This document shows, in pieces, positions 24,011 through 37,741 of a stretch of 64,000 bases of DNA (position 1 is its first letter; each line of letters starts with the position of its first letter). The notes beneath the pieces are model-generated. The model ran no database searches, was not told the DNA's origin, and saw nothing but the letters and a program-made list of their open reading frames with translations. The DNA is from Mallotus nudiflorus (taxonomy: Eukaryota; Streptophyta; Magnoliopsida; Malpighiales; Euphorbiaceae), in NCBI GenBank assembly GCA_947683625.1, contig CANTUR010000283.1, forward strand, positions 17,369,001 through 17,433,000, written 5' to 3'. Position numbers and translations under genes: made by a program.

Positions 24011-24354
24011 ACCCTTTTTACCCCATTTGCTTTTTGTCTTCCTATTACTGGGTATATATTGTATTGTGCTCTGGCTTTGACCTTTGTATTCTCAAAGTAT
24101 TTTTCGCCATCGCATTGGCAAGTCAATTGTATACTTTTTATGCTAAGTAGACCCTTAAAATAATTACTACTATAATTCAACTAATTGTTAATAACAAATT
24201 CAATTGAGTCAATTGTATAAATTCTTTTTCACCTTCTTACACAAGTATTGCTTTTTTATTATTTTTGTATTTTTACTTTAATCGAATTGAATTAATCACT
24301 ATTTAGTTAAAAAAATTGCTATTATATCAATGAAAATTAATGATGCCCTTGTGG

Positions 24355-25225
24355 TCCTGTTGTTATGCTCCTATGGTTTAAATCTAAAAAATAGTTATTA
24401 TAATATTTTATTATAAACTTTACTCATTTTAGTCAATTTATTCTATTTTTAAAATTATGAAAAATTGATATATGAATTTTTTGATTTGTTGTAAATCTAT
24501 TCAAAGTTAAAATAATGTGTGATTGTATTGATTTAATATGATGACATGACATATATGTGTAAATTATTTGCTAATGTGGAACTAGAAGAAGAAACTAATA
24601 ATTTTTTAATCCTTAACTTTCATTTTATTTGTAAATATATCGTTAAGTTTCATTTTCTTTATAAATTCTATCAACTTCACTAATTATTTTAATTTTATCT
24701 AATTTTAAATTGTATTTAGAGATCTAATAATTTTAATGTGATCATGTGCATATTTTTATAAAAAAATTTATTCAAATATTCATAAAAATACATTTAAAAT
24801 TTATGGCTTTTTTTTACTTAATTGTGATTTCAACTTATTAAAATAACAAATAAAATTAAGTGATTGTGATGAAATTTAATATATCAACTATAATTGAACT
24901 AAAAGAAACTAAAAAAAACACTAATTTGGGTTAGAAAAAATTTTAATATCTAAAAAAATAATTAACTAAAATTTTAAAATTTACAAAATAGAATAGAAGT
25001 ACGAATATATTTGTGAAAAAAAATGAAAGTTAATGATAGAAAAATTATCAATTTCTTCTTCTAGTTTCCACATTAATAAATAATTTACACATGCATGTCA
25101 TGTCAGTATAGATACGCATTATTTTCACCGTGAATAAATTTACAACAAATCATAAAGTTCATAGTAAAATAGATTAACGAAAATAACTAAAGTTCATGGT
25201 AGCATAATGCAATCATCTCTAAAAA
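24355..25225. mobile_element. Foldback or MITE-like inverted repeat
   Basis: Two imperfect inverted arms, about 24355-24632 and 25018-25225, surround an AT-rich centre of roughly 385 bp. Arm matches include GACATGACATATATGTGTAA at 24543 against the complement of 25081-25103, the block around CTAGAAGAAGAAA (24581) against TTTCTTCTTCTAG (25052), and GATTTGTTGTAAATCTATTC (24483) against 25133-25152. Arm 1 carries an extra internal stretch. No transposase frame and no clear target duplication were found, so the class is open. Confidence 0.65.
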
Positions 25226-27562
25226 ATTACTACTACATCAATTTTTTTTTTTTAATTTTTAGTTTGGTGAAAAAATTATTAAAATCTAAAACTAATTATT
25301 CCAAGAAAAATGCACTTTTTTTAAAGACATCATGAGTGGAGTGGATTTTTGGCAAAGACATTATTGTTCTAGGAAAAAAATTTAAAGAAATATTGGAACA
25401 ATTAATTAGAACTCAAATGATTGGTTAATTGCTTAAATTCTTTCTTATTCAATTATTTAATTTGAATTCACATGAGCTTGAAACATCCATTGCATTTTCT
25501 AAAGTAAAAATCAATGCACTTTTTTTTTCCTTACAATTGTTTAGAACTATAAATAAAATACAACAAATTAACATGCCTCATTACAACATTATAAAGTCCT
25601 TTTGCTTTATGATGGCAATCCAAAATTTATATCACAAACTTGGGAAAGCTTACATGTGAAGAATAGTTTTAGGGACATGAAATTACATGAATGATGCCCT
25701 TTAATTGCTTTCTTAAAAGAAGTACCAAAATCAAATATCAAAAAGATCCTTATCAAATCACATTATTACATATATATATATATATATAACTTGTTACAGT
25801 TAGAGATTTTTTTTTTTTTTTGAGTTGATGCAATGTAAAAGAAAGTATGCATTTCAATCTTTTGAAAAGAGAATGAAATGTGATTGTCATTTTATTTATT
25901 TATTTTTATTTTTATTTTTTTTGCTAGTTGAATTGTAGTTGCAAAGCAATTGATAGGACTATAGACCATATTGTTGTTGTTGTTGTGTTGTGTTGCCTCC
26001 CTTAGCTCTATCAAGTATAGATGTCATAATTCAGTTTGGAAAATTGCCATTTTTTTAACTTTTTTATTTTATGGATGTGATTGTAACACACTAGAGAAGA
26101 CTTAGCATTATTATACTGTAGAAGATGCGCATGAAGAAAGGATAGAATGACTTTTTTGACACACTCATTGCTAATTTTTTTCAAAGTTCAACCATTTTTT
26201 ATCAACAAATGTAATATCCACGTTGATAAAGATTTGAATCAGCGAAGATTGAATAGTTAAATAGTAACAAATTTTCTCGTTAGAATTGATTTCTAACCAT
26301 TGTAGAATTTTAAATTAAAATAATAATAATATATTTAATTTTTTAACGAAAGTAATATTTCTTAAAAATATAAAATTCATTTTTCAAGTCTTTACATTAA
26401 TTATAAGATAAATAGTTAATTATATATATAGATTAATTACATTTCAACACTATAGTAAACATAGGCTAGATGCCAAGGAGCTTACAACTATACAATTCTA
26501 TGCAAATAAATAATTAATGTGATTTTCTTGGGAAAATCATTATAAGGGCCTTTCTCGAAGAGTTGAAATTTTGAGGGTAAAGATGTGAGAAAAGGAAGAT
26601 GGGGAAAAATGATGATGTTATATGGGACCAAGTAAGTGGAATTCTTGCAAGGACAAAGCATGAACAAACAATAATGCTACTCGACAACTCCCAAAAGTAG
26701 ACAAAGACACCCTACATAAACCCTAAGATGACAAAAAGGTCCCTCAAGAAAAAAAAAAGATTTATTTATTTATTTGAAAATTTGGAATTAAAAAGTTGCT
26801 TACTTAATAAAAATAGTTTTCTTCAACTAATATCTTATATCAGTTTATTTCATAAAAATTATGAGTGTTATTAGCCGTTAACATTAATAAAGAAAAATGA
26901 CATATACTATATATTTCTACTTCTAAATAAGAGGCATCATAAATTAACGAGTTTCATTTAGTTAGAATCATCACGAAATGAATACGAAGCCTTCAGAACG
27001 TAAGTATGTTTCTCTAAGAAAAAATATTTTTGTTTTTAGATATCATATTAATATAGATAAATACATTTTAAAATTAATTAATATGTAATATATAAATTAA
27101 TTTACGTGAAATATGCTTTAAAAAGATATTTGAGTATTGACATATAATTTCTTCTCTTTCACAAATTAATATTTAAAAGATTCCTTGTTGAAAAAAAGAA
27201 AAAGAAAAGAAGAAAAAAAAAAGGAGACAAAAGATACCTTGAGGAGAAGACGAGGGTCACTCGTAGAAATGCCATGAACGAGAGACATTGTCATCACGTG
27301 AAAGATGCTTGCAGTGGGTGATAAGGATCGATTTGTTGTATGAATGTCTTCTTCCAAAGCCCTTATTTATATATATATGGTATCTTCCATTCATTTCTTC
27401 TTTTGATTCAATAAATTTGTTTCTAACTTTCTTGAAATTGATAGCCAATTTAGTGAATCTTGTAGCAAACCAAAAAAAAAAAAAAGATAAATTTTGTAAG
27501 GCCAGTGTTTCTTTACTAGTGAATCAACCAGCATTGCCAATGAATTTTGTGTCCTGAATGTA

Positions 27563-27733
27563 TGTGGGTATATATATTATATCATTTCACGTGACTTGCC
27601 AATAATACAAATAAGTGTTTATATAATAGGTTCCAGATAGATTGAAGTGTTAACTTGACAAAACTGAAAGTACAAGGAGCAAAGTGATAAAATCATATAA
27701 GTGCAAGTGCTGCAGATGTAATATGCCTTAAAC
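27563..27733 (+). repeat. Dispersed repeat pair, copy 1
   Basis: About 170 bp that align with 29303-29460 in the same orientation. Shared blocks are TTGCCAATAATAC, AAGTGTTTATATAATAGGTT, GTGTTAACTTGACAAAACT, AAAGTGATAAAATCATATAA and GTAATATGCC. Confidence 0.7.
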
Positions 27734-29302
27734 AAATGTAGGAGAATTTCACCACCTACAGTGCCAGTGATTGAACTTTTAATTAACCCTTGACATTTTA
27801 AAAGGAGTTTTTATCATTTCGCTGATGAGCTTCTTTTTTTTTTTTTTGGGAGAATTAAGATTTCATAGCAAGAAACCAGAAGCACCCTCAGAAGAGAAAT
27901 GCAACAAACTCTACCAAAGCAGAGGGGTTTCTTTTTCTGTGGTTTTAATTTGTTCATGTCATTTTTATGAGGATAACTTTATATGATTCAATCTCCAACA
28001 CTCAAAATATTCTACGACTTTATTTATTTAGAAAAATGTTATTTATTTTAAATGTATTGTATATAAATATTAAATTTATGAAATTAAATTTGATTGAATT
28101 CTTACTCATGTCATATCGAGAAAATAATTTTTACCGTTGTAATAAGATATAGCTTCCATAAAAGAAATAACTATAACATGCTACTGTCTTGAAAATTGCA
28201 TGCAAACCCTAATTAATTGCAATAATACATTAAATAGAACTCATTGAGACGTTTAACTTCAATATACGAATAAAACGTTAATAAATTTTTATGATATGTA
28301 TTATAATTTAAGAGTTAATTCAAGTAGGTGATTTTTTTTTTCACTTCAAGTTGTAATATATAGAGTCACGTTAAATTAGTTGTTAAGAGATTTTTCAAAA
28401 CATCAATCAAATTTGGCATGAAGCCAACCCTCCAATTGTAACTTGAATAAGTGTAACCATGAGAAATTCTACACTTCCAAACTAATTAAATAACTCAATA
28501 AGAACAGCTCTTATTTCCATAAGAACTAAAACACAAATTATTATCAATGACTTCATTAATTTTCAAAAAAAAAAAAAAAAAAAAAGAGAAATCATAAGGG
28601 TATTTGAATGTTTTTATTATTTTATTTTTGACTAGTAGATAAGCATGAAATTTGTTTGACATTTGATAGTTACAGATACCATTTTCTTGGATTCCTTAAG
28701 AGTATCATCTAAAAGAAAGATGCCTTGCTTTGTTCATCAAAATATAAAAATATAAATTGGTTTGATTTCAGCCTTTGTCTTGGTCAAGCCCCCACTTTTC
28801 TTTTCTTTTCTTTTTTTTATTTTTTATTTTTTTTCTTGTGGATTCCACACTGCCCCTTCTGGTTTAAATTTTCTTGAATTGTGCCTCCAATTCCATGCCA
28901 TCATTACTTTCATTAGAGGCAGCATTAAGAGAATCTTATTCTCTTTGACTACTCTTACATTAGAATATTAAAATCTTACCTCTCAAACTAGGAAATCTTC
29001 TCCCCAGTCTGCCTAAATTTACCCTTTTATCCAGCCCCAATTTCTAGAGCACACAAGGAAAATAATAATAAGGGTGTAATGGTTTAGTCCAAAAGATCAA
29101 AATTTTAATTTTTAAGTGTTTAAAAGTATAATATATCTACAGACATTTTTACTTACATTAATTTCTTATTTTATTTTTTATATTTTCTGTATTATCAAAT
29201 TAACATTTCAATTTGTTTATAATCTATTATATAAATATTTGTAATTACATAAATTTGTCACTTTATTCTATATGTTTACATAAATTTATCATTTTACCAC
29301 TG

Positions 29303-29460
29303 TGTATATGATGATGTGTCATTCCACTTGTCTTGTCAATAATGCTATAAGTGTTAATAGGTTATAGACAATGAGATGTTAACTTAATAAAACTAGAAGT
29401 ACATGAAATAAAGTGATAAATTTATATAAATACATGTCATTGTAGAGGTAATATGCCGAG
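29303..29460 (+). repeat. Dispersed repeat pair, copy 2
   Basis: Diverged copy of the 27563-27733 sequence. It also contains an internal inverted match: ACATAAATTTGTCACTTTATTC near 29249 is complementary to GAAATAAAGTGATAAATTTATAT near 29405, which points to a small foldback element as the source. Confidence 0.65.
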
Positions 29461-30617
29461 TTCAAAATTTCATTTTCAAAAATATTGAGATGATACAATA
29501 AGATCTTTTTAAATAAATTGATGTAACATTGCAGAGAGTGAAATTAATCACATGTAATAGTGTATATAATAAAAACAAAAACAATAATAATAATTAAAAT
29601 TAATGATATAAGTAATGAGAAATATATATATATATTTTTAAATAATTCTCAAATTGTAGTAATACGTTTTGCAATTCATTCGAAATTTAATTTCTTAATA
29701 ATCAAAATGATATAGCTATTAATAATAACCGATAAAAATACATAACTACCGATAATAGCTGATAAAAATTAAATATTTGAAAATTTATTTCAAAGAAATA
29801 AGGAACTATCAATCAATTTTGGAAAATTAGTGATGACTATAATGCATCGGCTTGACCCATATGTTTGAAATGACATTAAAAATTGTTGATATATGATAAT
29901 AGCAATTCCAGGATTTTAAAAGAACATAGAAAAATTGGCTAAAAGGGTAAAGCAGACAATTTCTTCAAATTCAATAATACGAAACATGAAAGATTCTTCG
30001 CGTACAAGGATCAGACAAAACTATTTGGAGATGCTGGAGTCCGGAATGTATCAAATCTAATCAAATCTACATTTTTCAACTAAATAGAATATAAAAAAAA
30101 TAAATAAATTTGTATATTATTCTTAAAATAATTTAAACACCACCATATTTATAATGGGAAAATTTATAAAAATAAGACAAGTATTTTTTTTTTATGTTTA
30201 ATCTATTTAAAGTTTTAATTTGTTGAAAAATATAAAAAAGGAATCTTTATCTTATTTAAAATTGAATTAATATGTATCTTAATTAAGAACTTATATTTAT
30301 AAAATATTTTAGTTGACAGGATGACAATCTATTGTGTTTTAGTTAAATGTATAAAAAACACAACATTTTTATTTTTCATAATTTTTGAATGATTATAAAC
30401 AAAATCATGATATGTATATATTTGTTTTTAAATTTTTTAACTTATTTATTTCTTTTTGGCACTACAATAGATGATAGAAAAAAAAAAGGAATGTTGAATA
30501 TATCAAAAAGAAAAAATGTCATGACCAAAACAATAATAAAGGAATGTACTATTTCATTATTTATTGCAAAACAGCTAATGGATCCCATTTGAATAAAACA
30601 ATGAATAGTTTATATAA

Positions 30618-30848
30618 GGGTAAATTACATTTTGTGCCCTATATTTTATCGCATTATTCTACTTCATCTCTAATATTTAAAAACTACTTATTTTATTCTT
30701 AATATTTGTTTTTTTGTGTATTATTTCATCTATACATACTAATCAGTGCTAAAAAATACAAATACTAAGGATGAATAAGTATTTTTAAAAAATATAAGAT
30801 AAAATAGTATAATATAATAAAATATAGGGGGCAAAATGTAATTTGCCC
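30618..30848. mobile_element. Mutator-type MITE with 9-bp target duplication
   Basis: A 231-bp non-coding element with terminal inverted repeats of about 30 bp: GGGTAAATTACATTTTGTGC at the left end and the complement of GGGGGCAAAATGTAATTTGC.. at the right. It is flanked by perfect 9-bp direct repeats TTTATATAA at 30609-30617 and 30849-30857. A 9-bp duplication is the hallmark of Mutator-like elements. It encodes nothing and would need a transposase in trans. Confidence 0.88.
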
Positions 30849-30857
30849 TTTATATAA

Positions 30858-33800
30858 TTAAGGGATTGAATTTGATTGAGGAGATGAGAAGAGAAGGAGA
30901 GATTCTTAATTCTATGGAAGAGGAAATAAGGAATCTAATTGGCTGTAAAAAGCATTGTCCTTTTTGGTGCTATATGAAAAGGGCAATAGAAAGAAAGGAG
31001 GCATCTTCTTCAATTTTCTTCAATCTTCTTTCTTAAATCAATGAATTATTATAGATATTTAGTAGCAAAGCAAGTACACATTTAATTACATTAAAATTAA
31101 TATTATATGGTTTCCCAACTTATCAAATCAGGCAATATCAAAATTATGGACCCACATTTCTAACCAAGATTCCTCATCTCTAAGCTAAGCACCCTTCATC
31201 CTTTTGTGCTCTTTCTTTAGCAATTCAACCCTTTTTTATTAGGTTGGTGTTGAATAATCAATACACTCCAATCAAGCAATCACATGTAATATTTTATGTC
31301 TTTTTCTTGAAAGGGAATCTAAGAGGTGTGGGTTTGGTTCTTCTTTTAATAGTATATTTTGAGTTTTTTTTTTTTTTTTTTCTCTTGAACAAAAATATAG
31401 AGTTGCTTTAAATATATTTTGTAAAATGAATATTTTGCTTTGAAAATCTTCTAAAAAATCAAGTAATTCGATTATTAAATTATTAGTGGAAAAAAATATT
31501 AGATTATATATTTGTTTTGATAATCTTTTTTTTAATTGGGTGACACGAGTTGCTTTTTGTTTCAAAAAAATGTATGATGGTTTTATAATTTTATTAAATT
31601 ATTAATGTTAATGAATTTTATATACTAAATTTCTAGGGATGTAAATGAAATAAGTGTCACAATCTCTCAAATGTTACTATTATCCAAACTTATGTGTATT
31701 GTCATTCTAAAATAGGTGATCCATTTGTTGTTTTCATTGAAGAAATAATGTGAGTTTTGAATTCAAGAATCTCACTCATATTTATCTATGGAAGTAGAAA
31801 TTGAACCTACCCTAATTATGAAATAATGTTATTGTAACTAAGTTTATTAGAATCTCTAACTCTCTTAATTATACATATAATATTAGCATTTGTTGATTTG
31901 TAGAACCTCAATCTTGTAAATAGCTACAAAACTATTTTGATATGTAGCAACTACTACATGGCAAAGAATCAAATTAAAGAAAAAGATAAAATGTTTCCTT
32001 TGCCACTATCCATGGAGTATTAAATTATCAACAACCATAGTATTAAATTTTAGAAAACAAGATTCCTTTGGTGGGCATGTGGACCATTGAGCAAAGATGA
32101 CCATAAATTTGGGTTTTGGAATCAACAAAAGAACAAAATTCTATAATCCTCCAAATTAATAAAAAAAAAAATAAAAAATCCACAAGGTATAAGAAAAAAA
32201 AGTGGTGATTCCCTTTCAAATTGGGGGGAAACACAAAAGTCCTAAACCAAACAACATAGTGTAAAAACAAATCTCACTTATATACCATGTATTAGTTTAA
32301 CAAATAATAAATAAAGTATGTATTAAAAGGTGTTTAATGATTAATTAAAAATTATGATTTAAAAATAATTAATATTTAATCTAATGGTTGAAATTATTTG
32401 AATAAAAAAATTTTTTTTTCAAAAATTTTCACTGTGTGGCAAGTGTTGGGTTCTCATTGGTCAAAGACTTGAGCTTCAACATTCCATCTTGGTGGCCTTC
32501 CCTTGTCTCTAAAAATGAATGATTCTTGTCTTAGACCTCAAAGAAAAAAAAAAAAAAAAAAGAAAAAGGGTTATATAAGTTTGATTTTAAAACTAGGTAT
32601 ATAGTTCTCCTTTATTTGACTGTAAAAGCCTTTTCTTACCTTAACCTAATATTTGAGAATCATATATCATATTAAACTAATGAGATGAAGCAATAAATCT
32701 TTTAGGACAAGTCAATTTTGACTAATTCAATATATTTTACTAGACTAATTCCATAAATTTTAAATTTCATAATTAGTGAAAACTTAAAAAGTCATTTTAC
32801 CCCCTTTTTTTTCATAGTAAAATGACCATATTTTAGTACATACATTTTAATCATAAAGTTAACAACAATACCATGATTAGCAATTTAGCACTATTCCTTT
32901 TGAACGCATGATTTATTGAAGCTTTTTATAAAAGGATGTGTATTCTAGTTACTAGAGCTAAAACAAAATAAAAAAAAAAATTATATGTTTACTTTCATAA
33001 AAATTACAAAAATGTTATACCAAATAAAATTAGAGTCGCTTCTTTTATCTCTTTATTTTTTTTTTTAAATTTTAGTTTTCGACTACCGCAATTATCTCTT
33101 AAATTAGGAGAAATCTCTATTTTTTTTATTATCTCTTTCTGTTTTATTTACTTTATTTTATTTTTTACGTTTAATAAATACAATTTTTAAAATATTTGTT
33201 GGATTTATTTTTTGGTAAAATTTTTTAATCTTCTTAATTTTTATCTTTTATTGAATATTATTACTTTATGGATTTTAGAAATCTCTTAGCCATGAAAAAT
33301 CTACAAATATTTCTGCCATTAGACTCATTTAAAAATTAGAAAGTTAATTTATGGCTAATTAAAGCCAAGAATACTGAATTGTAAATTAAACAAATTTTAT
33401 TAACACAATTGAAAAATATTGAAAAAAAATTTCACAATAGTGAAATTTTATTTTGATACTTTTTAGATTACTTTTAATCCAAATATATTTTTTAATTTTC
33501 AAACAAATGATTGATTCATCTTTTCTCTTAAAAAATTACAAAAGGATTAGTATTTTATCAATTTTGTTTTGTCGATAGATTTTAAATTTTTGAATAATTA
33601 TAACTGCTATTTTTTCATTTAATAAGAAGAAATAAGTTTGAATAAGAAATTAATATGAACAAAAATGAATACTGTGAATTGAGATTAGGGGCACAAAGAA
33701 TATATGAAGAAGAAATTGATTCCCTCTTATTCAAAATTTTCGACCTGCTGCAATAAAAAATAATAATAATAATAACAAAAGAAACCTTTCAAGAATTCAA

Positions 33801-33869
33801 GGGCCAAAAATTAATTAATTAATTAATTTATTAATTATAAGTGTAAAAAGAAAATAAAAGAAAAGAAAA
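30858..33869. other. AT-rich intergenic DNA
   Basis: Nothing gene-like found on either strand. Homopolymer runs occur at 31365-31381 and 32545-32561, and TTAA tetranucleotide repeats near 33811-33826. Confidence 0.5.
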
Positions 33870-33992
33870 GAAAAAGGTGTACTGGGCGGAGTACGACAGA
33901 TGGGAGATTCCAATTTGTACAATTCGCCTCCGGGTTTGAGTTTGACAGTGTCAATCAGGATACCCACACCGTACCTAAACAATTTCCCTAAT
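33870..33992. other. Short higher-G+C island in AT-rich DNA
   Basis: About 120 bp (ACTGGGCGGAGTACGACAGA, CGCCTCCGGGTTTGAG, ACCCACACCGTACC) with composition unlike its surroundings. A minus-strand frame (33815-34048) crosses it, but I recognise no protein. Candidates are a gene fragment, an organelle DNA insertion or an unannotated exon; none is supported by what I can see. Confidence 0.35.
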
Positions 33993-34294
33993 GTTATACT
34001 ATAGAAATAAAGGCAAATCTGGCCCCTAAACTTTTTGCGACTGGCCAAATATGCTCAAAATTACTTTTTATGTCGTATTAATCCAAAATGTGTTCTGAGT
34101 ATCAACATATGTATGTGCATTGGGTGAAATATATATATATATATATATATGCATGTTATACTTTATATAGTAAGGCTATTCTTGTCAGTTTTTTTTTTTT
34201 GGCAATTGAGACTATATTTTTTGAGAATAAATTTTAAAAATGTGCATTCAAGAGAATTGAATTAACAAACCAATTTGAAACTTATATTAAACCC

Positions 34295-35029
34295 TTGTTT
34301 GGTTAATTACGCCAAAAAATTTATTTCATTTGCAAATAAAATTCTAAATGGAGTTCATTTGTGAATGAATTTTTATTTATTAAGTGTATTTGATTTAAAA
34401 GAATAATTTATAAAATTTATTTGAAATGAATTTTATATTTTGTTATATTGTGTTTGATATAAATCTAAAATTCAAGTTAGTGTTATTTTGGTAAAAAATA
34501 TCCTTTCAAATAGATTAATTTTTATCTTCTTTTTTAATTTCATATTACATTATTAAAAGTGTGATATTTTTAAATGTTTATCAAATCCTATTAGAAACAA
34601 CCATTCTGTTTAATTTGGAGTTCGATTGTCTATATGATCAAATCCAACTCTCGGCCTTTTCTGGAGTAATTTGTTTGGCTGGCTCAACACAACAATCTTG
34701 CCAACCATGGACACGTTCCTTTTACAATTTTTTTTTTCCCAAGAGAAGAATGATCGAATCAATGATTTGCCAGATGAGTTTTTTTTCAAAATAAAAATAA
34801 TAAGGTTATTTTAGTCATTTTAAAGATATAACTTTAAAATTGTGGAATTCATTTGCAAATACCGTCTATTTTATTAGAATTTCATCAAGTTATATTGAAT
34901 TCTACAAATTTAAAAATATGGAATTGCAAATGAATTTTATAAGTTATTTATTCAAACCAAACATACAATATTTAGAATTTCAAATGAATTCTACAAAATT
35001 TTGTGAAATTTATTTATACCAAACACACT
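34295..35029. mobile_element. hAT-like non-autonomous element
   Basis: The left end TTGTTTGGTTAATTACGCC and the right end TATACCAAACACAC are roughly inverted, and the arms inside pair further (for example CATTTGCAAATAAAATTC near 34328 against GAATTTCAAATGAATTC near 34975-34991). Flanks are near-identical 8-bp repeats, TTAAACCC (34287-34294) and TTAAACCT (35030-35037). An 8-bp duplication fits hAT elements. No transposase remains. Confidence 0.6.
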
Positions 35030-35037
35030 TTAAACCT

Positions 35038-36700
35038 TTTGATTTTTCATGCCTAGTTTGAAACGAAGTCGAACAAGTAAGATTGGCATAGAAAATTGAA
35101 TAATCGAGGATGAAGAAAAAAGACCAATCATAATTTTGCAATTGTAACAACAGTAATAATAATATTATGAGTGTTAGCGAGGAAGTAATCAAATGATTAT
35201 TTATTTTCAAAAACATTTTAAGATTTAGAGTTTAAATTTTGCAATCATTGATTTATTTATTTTAAAAAAAGGTAATTTGTATAAATTATTTTAGAAATAT
35301 ATGTTGATTATAAATATAAATTATTATTATTATTATTACTACTACAACTTTCTTTGAGCCTATGAAACATACTTTATCACTACACGAAATAAGGATTAAA
35401 ATGAGCAAAACTTGATAAATTTTGTGTTAATATGGTCTAAGAAATCATTTTGAATTTATTTAGCCTATCACATAAAATTCAAAGGCCAAATTGTCCTTCA
35501 TTATTGTAAAACTTTAAATAATATGTTTATTTTTTAGGCTTTTTTTTTGGTCCTCTTTATATTATATATGAGTATTAATTCTGGATTTGGATTGTCTTAT
35601 GTTTTAATTAATTCAAAATCAACAGTTAAAATTGTATTGTTTAACAAATATTAACTTATCTTTTTAATTAAATTTTAGCCATTGAATTTAAATTTAAAGG
35701 ATTGTATTTTAGTAAACTTCCATTTTTTCTTTATATTTTTAGGAGTGTGAATTTTAAATAAATTAATATTTTTTAAACCTTTTAGTCAAATTTTCATTAT
35801 AAAAATTTCATTTTTTTTAGTGTGGTTTGGTTTGATTTTATAATACATTTTAGTTCAATTTCAACTTTTCTATATCACAATTCTATCAAAAAGTTGTCTT
35901 AAATCAATTGAACGGACTGAATTCTCACTTCTATTTTTTATTATAGAAAAGTGAAAATAAATTCAAAATTATAATTTTTAATTAAGTAATTTTTTTTTCT
36001 TTATTTGATGGTTCAATAAGCATTTCTTTACACCGATAATGAAATTGAATTTAAAACAATAAACTAAGAGTAGACTTATTCACGAGATCAAATAACTATT
36101 GAGCTTGTTCGGATACTTGAATTCATTATTCTTATTTTTTCTAAAAAAAATAAAACTCAATAAAACTTCTTGTTTGTTAGTCAAGTGAATTTAGGAATTC
36201 ATATTACGTGAATTTCAATTCGCCTAAAATTATAAACTATCAATGATTTTGGTCTAATGATCAAGGTGTTATATAATATTTGATTCCATTCTAAATTGAA
36301 TTTCTCTATTCTAATATTAAAAGTAAAAATAAAAAATAAAAAAAATGTGTATCTACTTTTAATTGGACCATATTTGAAAAAAGATCAATTAATTAAAATT
36401 TTTAATTGAATAGTAATATTAAATTTTAAATGTGGAAGTGATAAAATATATAAATAGTAATATTAAACTTTAAAAGATAATTGATAAATTTGATATGATT
36501 CTTATTGAAAATTGAGAAGCTAACAATTTATTCTTTAAATTTAAACTTTTAAAATAATTGATAACTTTAATTTAATTTTTAGTAAAAATTGAAATAAATT
36601 ATAAATTTATTTAAAATTTTAATAATATTTTATAATTTACCTATAGTCAAAATTGTTATATTCTCAATCTTTTATTTTTATTCACGTATTTTTATATGTC

Positions 36701-36739
<39 letters not shown>

Positions 36740-37540
36740 AGTAAAAATTAAATTTAATATTTTAAAACCACAACCCCAATTATTTGATTATATATATGAG
36801 CATTATTTAATTATAATTAAAAATAAATAGATAATACTTAATTTTTATTTCTATTTTTTAAATGATCATTTTAATTTTAATTTATGTAAAAAATTAAAAA
36901 TTGTATTTTTTATATTTTAAATGGAATATATATTTTTGAAAAAAATAAAAAATTTAAGTTTAATTTTTTCTAATTCATTTTTATATATTTTGAAATTTAA
37001 TGAATTGTATCTAATTAGTCAATATATAGAAGTTTTGAAGTGAATTAGTTGAAAAAAAAGTTGTTTTGAAATGAATTGAATATTTTAAAATGCTAACCTG
37101 AGCTAATTCACTAAATTTGCCAAATTAGTGTAATAATTGATCAAAAAACTAATTTTTGACTTAATTGGACATCGCTTTCAAATTCAGGGGACAAATTGAT
37201 ACTTTAGCATTGATTAAAAAACAAAAAGAGAAAAGGTGAGTTAGCCGAGTTAAATGGGCGAGTTACGGTGAGTGAGTGATCTTTTTGCGGAAAAGATAAA
37301 ATATGCGGAAATTCGAAATGGATTTTTATAACTCGAAAAAAAACCCACGAAAACACACAGAATCTTCGCCCTTTCTCTCTGTATTATTATATTCTATTCG
37401 TTAAATTATTTTATATATTTTTTCTATTTAATTTTCAACAAATTATTTTCTTGAAAAAAAATCCCAAACTCTTCTCAATCACTCTGTACGTCACAATTCA
37501 CACCATCTATAATTCTCTTCTTAAGCTGCTGCTTCTTCTT
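35038..37540. other. AT-rich intergenic DNA upstream of HHO6-like gene
   Basis: No gene seen. An (AT)n run lies at 36704-36732. The last 300 bp become pyrimidine-rich toward the start of the next gene. Confidence 0.5.
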
Positions 37541-37550
37541 CTTCTGGTTC

Positions 37551-37559
37551 ACTATATAT
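37551..37559 (+). promoter_or_regulatory. Probable TATA box of the HHO6-like gene
   Basis: ACTATATAT lies about 190 bp before the start codon, after a CTT/TTC-rich stretch (37520-37547) and before a pyrimidine-rich probable leader. Position and sequence fit a core promoter; an overlapping ATATAAG at 37562 is an alternative. Confidence 0.45.
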
Positions 37560-37741
37560 GCATATAAGTAGATGGGCAGATCTCTCCATTTCTCCATCTG
37601 TTTCTGTCATTTCACACTTTCTACATCCATCTACTGAGTACCCCTAAACCAAGAACAAGAAAAAGATTAGATAAAGCTGTGTGTTTTTTTTTTTTTTTGC
37701 GTTGTTGATAGATTGAGACATAGAGTGGATAAAAGAGAAAA

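Larger units (their letters stand above)
25226..30608. other. AT-rich intergenic DNA
   Basis: No gene that I can support. It holds A/T homopolymers (28564-28585), a GTT trinucleotide run near 25972, and one dispersed repeat pair listed separately. A minus-strand frame at 27166-27357 with a possible splice donor is unrecognised and not called. Confidence 0.5.

Noticed and set aside
23726..24080. Overlapping open frames on both strands over the CpG island
   Set aside because: No recognisable domain and no splice partners. Kept only as a compositional feature.
27166..27357. Minus-strand frame ending at a plausible splice donor (CTCAAG|GTATC)
   Set aside because: I do not recognise the peptide and found no acceptor or second exon. 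It could be a real unannotated exon, but support is too thin.
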